A stretch of DNA of 64,000 bases from an uncultured Prevotella sp. (GTDB lineage Bacteria > Bacteroidota > Bacteroidia > Bacteroidales > Bacteroidaceae): NCBI GenBank assembly GCA_900548585.1, contig URLI01000003.1, forward strand, positions 19,464-83,463, read 5' to 3'. Within the stretch, counting starts at the first letter, position 1. Each line of letters opens with the position of its first letter. The notes beneath the pieces were generated by a model. The model was not told where the DNA came from. It saw only the letters and a program-made list of their open reading frames with translations, and searched no databases. Shown here piece after piece: positions 9,067 to 16,136 of the stretch. The position numbers and the translations under genes were made by a program.

Positions 9067-10293
9067 ATGAGAAAATTATTACTTATGGCTGTTGCAGCCA
9101 TGGCTTCTTTCTCCGTAAATGCACAGGTTGCACTTACCAAGATTGACACGCAGGAAGCCGTAAAAATGAACGTGACGCGTGCCCAGCTCTTCAAGTCTAA
9201 CCCTGGCATGAGGCTCTCTTCGCCGATTCTCAAGGCCAGTGGCGCTTATGGCACCTATATTTCCGCTGAGTACAACGAGCAAGACGACATCTACGATTGC
9301 AAGGAAGTTCTTATTGAGAGCGTAACGAACGTGGAAGGCGCCAATGTAAAGGTGACTTTCTCAGTCGGCTCAGAATTCAAGGGACATGTGTATGGCACAC
9401 TCGAGAATGACAACAAGATAACCATACCCGCACAGGATGTCAACGACGGCGAACTGGTGACGGTGTTCGGTCTTAACAACAAGGTCGCCTTCTGTGCCTA
9501 CAAGGACGCCGACCAGGAAGGTTACATCAATTTCCTGAAAGACAATCCTTTAGTTTTCCAGAAGGATGAAGCAGGCACATGGACTGTCGTTACTTCAGAG
9601 CAATTGCCAATCAAGGGTTGGGCAATGGTCATTATTGACTATCCAAAGCAAGGCGAGAACTCAATTTTGGACAGTTCAAGGGAACCCGAGATGCACAAGG
9701 CAAATGGTGTCATGACGGGGACACGTATGACCAAACAAGAGACGAAAGAAATCAACCTGCCTGTTTATGTGCAGGATGACGACGCAGAGATTTCAGTGTT
9801 CAACCACTATGCTGGAACAAGGATGAAAATAGACATCGTTGACAAGGAGGCAGGCACATTCCAGATTACTACCCCGCAGAACATCATGCTTTCAAGCAAA
9901 CAAGCACAGGATGACGGTTTTGGCAGGTACATGCGTATCGTTGGTTGCAACAAGGATGGCCAGTTCACAGAAGACGAGCCTGTAAAGGGCAAATGGGCCA
10001 ACAACGTGCTCACCTTCAATCCGGCGGTATGGAACGGCAAGGGCGATCCCAATAATGACCTGAGCGGCGTTTACGCCATTGGCACAAAAATTGTTAATGG
10101 CAGCTGGTACTTCGGAGGCGAATTTGACGACGTTGTCATTTCTTATGGCAGCGATGACCCCACAGGCATCGAGAACGTTGCCACTGAGGCTGTCAAGAAG
10201 GACAACCGCATCTTCAACCTCGCAGGCCAGCAGGTAGGCAAGGACTACAAGGGCATCGTTATCAAGAACGGCAAGAAGATGATCCAGAAATAA
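9067..10293 (+). CDS. Secreted protein of unknown function with short T9SS-like C-terminal tail
   Basis: I do not recognise the main part of this protein. The ATG at 9067 is chosen because it opens a clean signal peptide (cleavage after about residue 20, SVNAQ), giving 408 residues. The middle is beta-rich and shows two segments of similar style (about 65-200 and 225-370). The C-terminus ends in IFNLAGQQV-GKDYKGIVIKNGKKMIQK, which resembles the short sorting-type tail seen in many Prevotella secreted proteins and again in the M6 protease at 13698-15902. It follows the uptake operon after a hairpin, so it may be co-transcribed at a lower level. A strong terminator follows. Confidence 0.8.
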   Translation: MRKLLLMAVAAMASFSVNAQVALTKIDTQEAVKMNVTRAQLFKSNPGMRLSSPILKASGAYGTYISAEYNEQDDIYDCKEVLIESVTNVEGANVKVTFSVGSEFKGHVYGTLENDNKITIPAQDVNDGELVTVFGLNNKVAFCAYKDADQEGYINFLKDNPLVFQKDEAGTWTVVTSEQLPIKGWAMVIIDYPKQGENSILDSSREPEMHKANGVMTGTRMTKQETKEINLPVYVQDDDAEISVFNHYAGTRMKIDIVDKEAGTFQITTPQNIMLSSKQAQDDGFGRYMRIVGCNKDGQFTEDEPVKGKWANNVLTFNPAVWNGKGDPNNDLSGVYAIGTKIVNGSWYFGGEFDDVVISYGSDDPTGIENVATEAVKKDNRIFNLAGQQVGKDYKGIVIKNGKKMIQK

Positions 10294-10326
10294 TCTGACT
10301 GTATCATCAATCATAAATGACTGTAA

Positions 10327-10360
10327 GGGGTCGCGGCATTACGTCGCGACCCCGTTTTTT
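10327..10360 (+). terminator. Rho-independent terminator of the uptake locus
   Basis: GGGGTCGCG (10327-10335) pairs with CGCGACCCC (10345-10353), a 9-bp GC-rich stem with a 9-nt loop, followed by G and six T. It ends transcription of the 9067 gene and the susC locus. Confidence 0.88.
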
Positions 10361-10386
10361 ATTAACCCCCAACCGGTCTCCATTGG

Positions 10387-10530
10387 GTTTATGTTAACCT
10401 GCCGTTTGTAGGGACTTACGCCCTGTAAGTCCGCCCTCATTCAGTTGTAAACTGTTTTGTTCCACAATGCGACTTACGCGGACTTACAGAGCGTAAGTCC
10501 CTACACTGCGTATATCTGCCTTGCACTGCG
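10387..10530. repeat. REPIN-like repeat, copy 1
   Basis: Two 27-nt arms, 10408-10434 and 10478-10504, are inverted copies of each other with one mismatch. Each arm is itself a small hairpin (GGACTTAC, 5-nt loop, GTAAGTCC). A closely related copy starts about 219 bp further on. The pattern of paired small palindromes resembles REPIN elements. No transposase of the REP-associated type is in the window. Confidence 0.85.
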
Positions 10531-10605
10531 CGTATGTATTCCTTTAATTGCGCATGTGCGCCTTGCACCGCGTATTTCCGCCATGATTTGCCTTTGCTGT
10601 TTTTG

Positions 10606-10745
10606 GTTTATGCTAACCTGTATTTTGTAGGGACTTACGCCCTGTAAGTCCGCCCGCATTCAGTTATAAACTGTTTTTCTCCACAATGTGACTTACGCGG
10701 ACTTACAGGGCGTAAGTCCCTACACTGCGTATGTCCGACGTACAC
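10606..10745. repeat. REPIN-like repeat, copy 2
   Basis: Arms at 10627-10653 and 10697-10723 are perfect inverted copies of 27 nt, again each with its own GGACTTAC/GTAAGTCC hairpin. The 43 bp between the arms and about 20 bp on either side also match copy 1, so the duplicated unit is roughly 130 bp. Copy 2 ends about 40 bp before the abi promoter. Confidence 0.85.
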
Positions 10746-10784
10746 GTATGTACACCCTACCTAAGCAGATTTCTCTGAAAAACA

Positions 10785-10816
10785 TTTGGAGTATCCAAAT
10801 TAAATGCGTATCTTTG
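10785..10816 (+). promoter_or_regulatory. Original promoter of the abi gene, now cut off by the IS
   Basis: TTTG (10785-10788), 20 bp, then TATCTTTG (10809-10816): a full match to the Bacteroidetes consensus. Transcription would start near 10822. Before the insertion this lay about 70 bp upstream of the abi start codon. It now faces the left end of the insertion sequence. Confidence 0.78.
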
Positions 10817-10827
10817 CAGCAACAAAT

Positions 10828-10863
10828 CCCACCACGCCTCTCAACGATGCGTACCACGGTGGG
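10828..10863 (+). promoter_or_regulatory. Stem-loop in the former abi leader
   Basis: CCCACC (10828-10833) pairs with GGTGGG (10858-10863), and inside it ACGC (10834-10837) pairs with GCGT (10849-10852), leaving a 5-nt bulge and an 11-nt loop. It starts a few nt after the predicted transcription start and would form the 5' end of the abi mRNA, or a small separate RNA. Function is unknown. Confidence 0.5.
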
Positions 10864-10967
10864 ACTTCGCTTTTTATATGGGTATATGAACGGGTCAGTC
10901 GTAAAACCCAGTTGCAACCCCTCCCTCTCATGCACATAATTTCATAAGTATTTGTTATCTTTGCATC

Positions 10968-11312
10968 ATGAAGACCGAGCAATTGTTGCGTTGTATCTTT
11001 CCGGAGATACTCGCAGATTATTTTGATGTGATAGATATCCAAGAGAGCATTTCCCAGATAGACTTCTGGTTGGATGAGCGTAACTTTATGGAAGAGGCAG
11101 ACCGCAAGTCGGGCACAGTAAGCAGTTACGGCTTTACCGCCGAACGGGTTGTCCAAGACTTTCCCCTTCGTGGCAAGCCCGTTTACCTTCATGTCCGCCG
11201 TCGAAAATGGCGTGACAGTTCCACGGGTGAGATATTCAGTTATTCTTACGATGACCTGACGGCTGAGGGCAGCAAACTATCCCCTGAGTTCGTTTCTTTT
11301 TTAAAAGAATAG
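10968..11312 (+). CDS. Transposase N-terminal frame (orfA)
   Basis: This 114-residue frame encodes the N-terminal part of an ISL3-type transposase. It has the stretch FPLRGKPVYLHVRRRKW that in relatives borders the zinc finger, but without the usual cysteines. A TATCTTTG box at 10956-10963 is only 4 bp before the ATG, so either the message is leaderless or a later start is used. The frame stops at 11310-11312 right after a T6A4 run, while the catalytic frame opens 8 bp earlier in the +1 frame. Two-frame transposases of this kind are common in Bacteroidales, so I treat it as natural and not as a broken gene. Confidence 0.8.
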   Translation: MKTEQLLRCIFPEILADYFDVIDIQESISQIDFWLDERNFMEEADRKSGTVSSYGFTAERVVQDFPLRGKPVYLHVRRRKWRDSSTGEIFSYSYDDLTAEGSKLSPEFVSFLKE

Positions 11313-12297
11313 AATTGAGTCTACTGCGGAGAGCATTACAGGTATCGGCTCTCATTATGGCGTAGACGGTAAGCAGCTTTCCACCCAATACAAGGAGCAT
11401 TTCAGCGATTATCGCCAGTGGGAGCAGTTGTCGCATGCGGGAGACTGGCTGCTGTTTGATGAGAACCTGGGAGAGAGCCTGAGTATCGATGAGACTTGTC
11501 TGAGCAGCGGTGAGGTCTATACATTTCTGACCAACAAGGCTGGCAAAGGTGGCAGGGGTACGCTGGTAGCTGTGGTCAGGGGAACAAAAGCCGAAGATGT
11601 GATCCGTGTTCTGGAAAAGATTGACCTTTCCAAAAGAAAGACTGTCAAGGAGATAACGCTCGACTTGTCTTCCTCCATGATGATCATTGCGCGCACGGTG
11701 TTCCCCAAGCCACTCATCACCAGTGACAGGTTTCATGTGCAGAAACTTTACTATGACGCTTTGGACGACATGCGCATAGCCTACCGGTGGATGGCAAGGG
11801 ACAGAGAAAATGAGGAGATGAAGGAAGCCAAAGCCAAGAACGAAACCTACAAGCCATTCAGATATAGCAACGGTGACACACGCAAGCAACTACTTGCCAG
11901 GGCGAAGTTTATACTGACTAAACACAAGTCCAAGTGGACGGAATCGCAAAGGCTAAGGGCGGAAATAATCTTTGAAAACTACCCGGAACTCAAAAAAGCC
12001 TATGACCTGGCCATGGAACTTACCGATATTTATAATGCCAGAAGCATCAAGGACGCGGCAAGGCTGAAACTGGCAAGGTGGTTTAATAAGGTGGAGAAGT
12101 TGGGGGTGGACAACTTCTATACGGTGATTGACACCTTTAAGAACCATTATGATACCATACTCAATTTCTTTGTCAACAGAGCCACAAATGCCAATGCTGA
12201 ATCCTTCAACGCAAAAGTCAAAGCCTTCAGGGCACAGTTCAGGGGAGTAACGGATATTCCTTTCTTCCTTTACAGGCTTATGAAATTATGTGCATGA
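11305..12297 (+). CDS. Transposase catalytic frame (orfB), DDE type
   Basis: The frame is open from 11305 and encodes about 330 residues; the first conventional start in it is a TTG at 11428, but residues before it (TGIGSHYGVDGKQLS) look like real family sequence. DDE residues can be proposed: Asp in SIDETCLSSG, Asp in ITSDRFHVQ, and Glu in NANAESFNAK, with the ISL3-like helical insert between the second and third. It lies in the +1 frame relative to orfA, so it is made by slippage at the T6A4 run (11297-11306) or by a separate start. Its last codons run into the right inverted repeat. Confidence 0.82.
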   Translation, partial: KNRIESTAESITGIGSHYGVDGKQLSTQYKEHFSDYRQWEQLSHAGDWLLFDENLGESLSIDETCLSSGEVYTFLTNKAGKGGRGTLVAVVRGTKAEDVIRVLEKIDLSKRKTVKEITLDLSSSMMIIARTVFPKPLITSDRFHVQKLYYDALDDMRIAYRWMARDRENEEMKEAKAKNETYKPFRYSNGDTRKQLLARAKFILTKHKSKWTESQRLRAEIIFENYPELKKAYDLAMELTDIYNARSIKDAARLKLARWFNKVEKLGVDNFYTVIDTFKNHYDTILNFFVNRATNANAESFNAKVKAFRAQFRGVTDIPFFLYRLMKLCA

Positions 12298-12336
12298 GGG
12301 GAGAGAGGTTGCAACTGGGTTTTACGACTGACCCAT

Positions 12337-13230
12337 ATGAACTACGACAAACAACCGATAAATATAGATGAACAATTAACCTTACTCCAGAACAGAGGAC
12401 TGTTGATTGAAGATATTGCAACAGCAAAACTACAGCTCCGCAACATCAGTTATTTTCGTATAGCCAGTTATTTTCGATACATGGAGGAAGACAGTCAACA
12501 TCATCTTTATAAATCGGGCAGCACTTTCGGGCAAGCCATCAATCTTTATATATTTGACAAAGAACTTCGCCAACTTATATTCAAAGCAATCCAAGACATT
12601 GAGATTTCCCTTCGTACAAAGATGATTCAGGTGTTCTCCATGGAACATGGGGCATTTTGGTTTATGGACTCATCGTTGTTCAAGAATGACGACTTCTACG
12701 ATGGCTGTCTTGACAATATAAAGAAAGAGGTTTCTCGCTCAAATGAGGATTTCATTAAGGAACATTACGAGAAATATACTTTTCCTACTCTCCCTCCAGT
12801 GTGGAAGACATTGGAGGTAGTATCGTTTGGTACGCTTTCAAAGGTGTTTTGTCTGTTTAAGGACAATCGGTTAAAGAAGCAAGTGGCAAGAGAGTTTGGA
12901 CTTCCTCAATACACATATTTGGAAAGTTGGATAAGGTGCATTACCGTACTTCGTAATTGTTGTGCTCATCATGCTCGTATATGGAACAGGCGTTTTGCCT
13001 TGAAGCCTCAATTGCCGAATCGGCTTCCTCTCCATTGGATTACTCCATGTCAAAAGCCTATCAAACTATACCATCAACTATGCGCCTTATTATATTTGGA
13101 GCAAACTATCACACCTTGTATGGACTTGAAAAGTTCTCTACTTAAACTCTTTGCAGAAAACCCTAATGTAGATTTGCATGCAATGGGATTTCCACAAGGA
13201 TGGGAAAATGAACCATTATGGAGATATTAG
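12337..13230 (+). CDS. Abi_2 family (AbiD/AbiF-like) abortive infection protein
   Basis: The 297-residue protein has the Abi_2 pattern from its first residues (PINIDEQLTLLQNRGLLI, then LRNISYFRIASYFRYM) through the RNxxxH-type motif RNCCAHHARIWNR near residues 207-219, which is HEPN-like and suggests RNase activity. Family members cause abortive infection against phages. The start ATG at 12337 lies inside the 8-bp target duplication of the insertion sequence, so the coding region is intact but separated from its own promoter and leader. Expression now probably depends on read-through from the transposase, whose stop is 39 bp upstream. Confidence 0.88.
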   Translation: MNYDKQPINIDEQLTLLQNRGLLIEDIATAKLQLRNISYFRIASYFRYMEEDSQHHLYKSGSTFGQAINLYIFDKELRQLIFKAIQDIEISLRTKMIQVFSMEHGAFWFMDSSLFKNDDFYDGCLDNIKKEVSRSNEDFIKEHYEKYTFPTLPPVWKTLEVVSFGTLSKVFCLFKDNRLKKQVAREFGLPQYTYLESWIRCITVLRNCCAHHARIWNRRFALKPQLPNRLPLHWITPCQKPIKLYHQLCALLYLEQTITPCMDLKSSLLKLFAENPNVDLHAMGFPQGWENEPLWRY

Positions 13231-13635
13231 GCAGATATTCGGACTTTGCTTATCTGAATACCTGCTGCCATAATGTTTTGTGCTGACTATGATTCTGACA
13301 TCGGCTTTCATGTACTTTTGCAACATTGATGCATTTTGCCCCTGTGTCGTAATAGTGTCTATAGCCACAAAACAGTTGCCGCCTCTTTACAAGATTATAA
13401 TATGCCCCTCGCATGGCGGTCAGGGACTTATGGTTGCTTTGCAAATTCGCCGTGTTTGCATTATAAATTCGCCGTGTTTGCATTATAAATTCGCCGTATT
13501 TGCGTTGTAAATTCGCCGTGTTTGCCGCCGCGTATGATGCAAATCGCGGGTCTGTTCATGGTTGTCTGGCGATTTTCCAGGCCCTATTTTCGGGGCGGAC
13601 ACACGGGTTCTCCCCTGTGGGACACGTCGTCAATC
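13231..13635. other. Intergenic region between convergent abi and M6 protease genes
   Basis: The region has no credible gene. Its main content is the four-unit 22-bp repeat at 13443-13530. The end next to the protease gene carries the protease terminator. Short frames on both strands here are compositional and lack ribosome binding context. Confidence 0.6.
13443..13530. repeat. 22-bp tandem repeat, four units (core CGCCGTGTTTGC)
   Basis: Units start at 13443, 13465, 13487 and 13509 with an exact 22-bp period. Each contains AAATTCGCCGTGTTTGC or a close variant (unit 3 has GTATTTGC). Units abut without spacers, so this is not a CRISPR array. A related four-unit repeat with the same 22-bp period and the same core lies at 43331-43418, also between convergent genes. 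Confidence 0.9.
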
Positions 13636-13665
13636 AAAAAGACCTCCCCGTCGCTGGGGAGGTCT
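13636..13665 (-). terminator. Rho-independent terminator of the M6 protease gene
   Basis: On the minus strand the sequence forms AAGACCTCCCC, a 6-nt loop, GGGGAGGTCTT, with the 3' arm running into a T-run (five T, complement of 13636-13640). It lies about 35 bp after the protease stop codon. Confidence 0.88.
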
Positions 13666-13697
13666 TGCATTATGACTCAAAGGCATGTGTCAGTTGT

Positions 13698-15902
13698 TTA
13701 TTTCACAATCACTTTCTTTCCGTTGATTATGTATATGCCTCTGTGCATATTTTCCCTTGTCACGCGTTGTCCGTTGAGGTTGTATATTTTCTCCTCCGCG
13801 TTGTCATTGCTGTCCTGCGTGATGCCGTCAATGCCGGCTGGGTCTGTGCTGATGCGGTAGAGCTGTATCTTCTCAGGGTTTGTCTTCTCGCTGTAGAAAT
13901 ACAGGTTCCCGGTGTCGTAAGATACGTTGCTGGAATATTTTCCCTTGAACTTCACTGTCGCGTCGCCGTTGGCTATTGTTATATTGGCTCTGCTGTAGTC
14001 GTTGATGTTCGCTATTGTCCCGAGTCCGTTTCTTGTCATTCCGAGATAGATGTTGTCTGCTTCGATCTTGAACGAGTACACGCCATTGGCGATCTTTAGC
14101 GTGAACACCTCGGCATTCGTGTCCGGTGTGACGGTGTTGTCGCCGTTGATCTTTATTGTTGTCGCCGTTCTCTTCCCCTTCAGCACCTTTGTTGTCATCG
14201 CCATCTTGGTCTCCTCGTTGACGAAGATCACTTTGTCGCCGTCGTACAGGCTGTTCACGTCGTTCACCTTTTCAAACTTCTGTGTTCCTGTTGTTTCGTA
14301 ATTGTCGGGCAGGTTTTTGTTCTTGAAATTGAATGTTATCGACTTGTCCCCGTGCTCAATGACCTTGTATATATTGCAGTTCGAGAGTGTCCCTCCGGAA
14401 TACAGTTTGAAAAAGTCTTGGTTCGCGTCATTCACTCCGTTGCCGAAGAGTTGGTTCTGCGTGCCGCTTGTGTAATTTGTGATTTTGCTTCCGTCTGCCG
14501 TTATGATGTGTGCGCGTTTGGCATTCTTGTTGTTATTCGGTCTGTTCCATTGCCATGTTGACTTGCTGAAGGTGACGTGCGTGAGCATCAGTCCGCTGCC
14601 GTAGGATTTCGGGTACCAAGTGCCCACCTGCCTGTTCTCCACGATGAAATATTCCATCGGGTTCTGCGGGTTTCTTATCACTCTTGCTGGTTTTCCGTCA
14701 GGGTTGTTTATGTCGTCGAGCCTCACTGTTCCCTCTGTTTCCAGCACCGGAATGTCCAGCCATCCGAGATAGCTGCGCTCGTATGCCATCATTCCGATCG
14801 GCGCGTTTCCATTTTTTGCATAGCATCCTGCCTCCATCAGCGACCAGTCGCCGAAGGCGTAGTCATCGTCGTAGCTGTAGTCGGTCGGGTAGAAGTCGGG
14901 CAGTCCCAGTGCGTGTCCGAACTCGTGGCAGAACACTCCGATGCCGGCGATAGACTTTTGGTCGGGTCCCAGTTCGTTGCCCACGAAGTATGACTTGAAG
15001 TGGTATCCCTCGATGTTAGTCTCGAAGTCCAGCTCGTGCGGCCACACGCATTCCGCAGGCGCGCCATGGTAGGCCTCGCCCAGTCCTGCGAACACCACCG
15101 TGACGTTCTGTATCGAGCCGTTCACGACGAACTTGTCGAAGTAGTTGTCGCCCCTCTGGTCCATGGCAAGCCTGACGGCCTCTTTTATCATTTCCGTCAC
15201 GCGCAGGTCGCCTCCAGTCGAGCCGCTTCTGTTGCCGCCATAGTATGCTCTGTTCTGCGACAGTTGCACTCTTGCCACGACGTCGAACGTTGGTTTGAAT
15301 ATCCCGTTGCTCTGTGCCTCGTAGTAGTCTTTCACCGAGCCAACGGTCAGCGGCTCGTCGTTGTATCCCTTCTTGTTGAAGTAGTTGTTGTATTTCTCAA
15401 CGGTGGACGTTGGCTGCAGCTTCACGTCCTTGTACGACACGAGGATTACCGGCACCTTTACCTCGCCGATGCTGTTCACGGCCCCGGAGGCGCTGCTGCC
15501 CTTCTTCCCGAGCCCGTCGGCTGTCGATGTTCCGATAATCCTGTTCGGTTCGTTGCGCATTGCCAGTTTCCTCACCTCTGGTGTGTTGCTGTCGATGTCT
15601 ATTGATGATATGAAGTCCTTTTCAGCCTGTGACCTCATCTGTGGGTCGTGTGCGATCATTTCCGTCGCCACGAGCTGCCCCCCATCCATCCTTGCATAGC
15701 ACAGGTCGCCTGCCATGTTGGAGTAGAGCACCTTGCCGTCGAGCGTGGTGAAGTAGGCGCAGAACTGGTCCCCGTGCTTGAACGCCTGTATTGTCGTGCC
15801 GTCGCTCTGCTTGATAGTCTCGGCTTTCCTGAGCGGCCGGATAGCCTGTGCATTCCATGCCATAGAGAGCAATGCCAATGCAGTTATTAAGATTTTCTTC
15901 AT
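13698..15902 (-). CDS. Secreted M6 family metalloprotease with T9SS-like tail
   Basis: The 734-residue protein has a signal peptide (about 1-20, SMAWNAQA), then an M6/immune-inhibitor-A-like catalytic domain. The zinc site HExxHxxGxxD is at residues 326-336 (HEFGHALGLPD), followed by GDWSLMEAGCY, which provides the Met-turn expected of metzincin-type peptidases. C-terminal beta domains follow, and the protein ends in IYNLNGQRV...GIYIINGKKVIVK, a short sorting-like tail shared with the 9067 gene. It is predicted to be an exported or surface protease. The gene is monocistronic, with a -7 box TAACTTTG at 15946-15953 (minus strand) and a terminator downstream. Confidence 0.93.
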   Translation of the reverse strand: MKKILITALALLSMAWNAQAIRPLRKAETIKQSDGTTIQAFKHGDQFCAYFTTLDGKVLYSNMAGDLCYARMDGGQLVATEMIAHDPQMRSQAEKDFISSIDIDSNTPEVRKLAMRNEPNRIIGTSTADGLGKKGSSASGAVNSIGEVKVPVILVSYKDVKLQPTSTVEKYNNYFNKKGYNDEPLTVGSVKDYYEAQSNGIFKPTFDVVARVQLSQNRAYYGGNRSGSTGGDLRVTEMIKEAVRLAMDQRGDNYFDKFVVNGSIQNVTVVFAGLGEAYHGAPAECVWPHELDFETNIEGYHFKSYFVGNELGPDQKSIAGIGVFCHEFGHALGLPDFYPTDYSYDDDYAFGDWSLMEAGCYAKNGNAPIGMMAYERSYLGWLDIPVLETEGTVRLDDINNPDGKPARVIRNPQNPMEYFIVENRQVGTWYPKSYGSGLMLTHVTFSKSTWQWNRPNNNKNAKRAHIITADGSKITNYTSGTQNQLFGNGVNDANQDFFKLYSGGTLSNCNIYKVIEHGDKSITFNFKNKNLPDNYETTGTQKFEKVNDVNSLYDGDKVIFVNEETKMAMTTKVLKGKRTATTIKINGDNTVTPDTNAEVFTLKIANGVYSFKIEADNIYLGMTRNGLGTIANINDYSRANITIANGDATVKFKGKYSSNVSYDTGNLYFYSEKTNPEKIQLYRISTDPAGIDGITQDSNDNAEEKIYNLNGQRVTRENMHRGIYIINGKKVIVK

Positions 15903-16070
15903 TGATGAAATTTGGATTTAATATTGTTGTAACTGTATTTTGTTGCAAAGTTACGAAATGTTTCTTTATTATCATTGTTTTTTTGTAAAAAGATTATAAA
16001 GGGCATCAGGTAGCCGGGATTGTGCTGTGTCAATTTTTTCTCTGTTTCAGACATTTATGCCACGCCGGTC

Positions 16071-16101
16071 TTTGCCATTGCAGGTTTTCTTTGTAAATTT
16101 G
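16071..16101 (+). promoter_or_regulatory. Promoter of gpmI
   Basis: TTTG (16071-16074), 19 bp, TAAATTTG (16094-16101), matching the Bacteroidetes consensus. The predicted start is near 16108, about 30 nt before the ATG at 16137. A divergent -7 box for the M6 protease lies at 15946-15953. Confidence 0.72.
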
Positions 16102-16136
16102 CGGTCGGAAATCAATAACAATAAAATAAGGCAAAC

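Larger units (their letters stand above)
10892..12334 (+). mobile_element. Complete ISL3-family-like insertion sequence
   Basis: The 1443-bp element has long terminal inverted repeats: 55 bp at the left (10892-10946) and 56 bp at the right (12279-12334), differing by one indel and a few bases in a C-rich run. The ends begin GGGTCAGTCGTAAAACCCAG. The flanks carry an exact 8-bp direct repeat, ATATGAAC, at 10884-10891 and 12335-12342, as expected of a target duplication and typical of the ISL3 family. The near-identity of the ends and intact duplications suggest a recent insertion. Two transposase frames lie inside. Confidence 0.92.

Noticed and set aside
10968..12297. Broken transposase (pseudogene)
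   Set aside because: The ends, target duplications and both frames are intact, and the frame change lies at a T6A4 run in a two-frame layout common for these elements. A simple frameshift mutation cannot be fully excluded.
13443..13530. Possible CRISPR array
   Set aside because: The 22-bp units abut directly with no spacers, and no cas genes are in the window. The same applies to 43331-43418.
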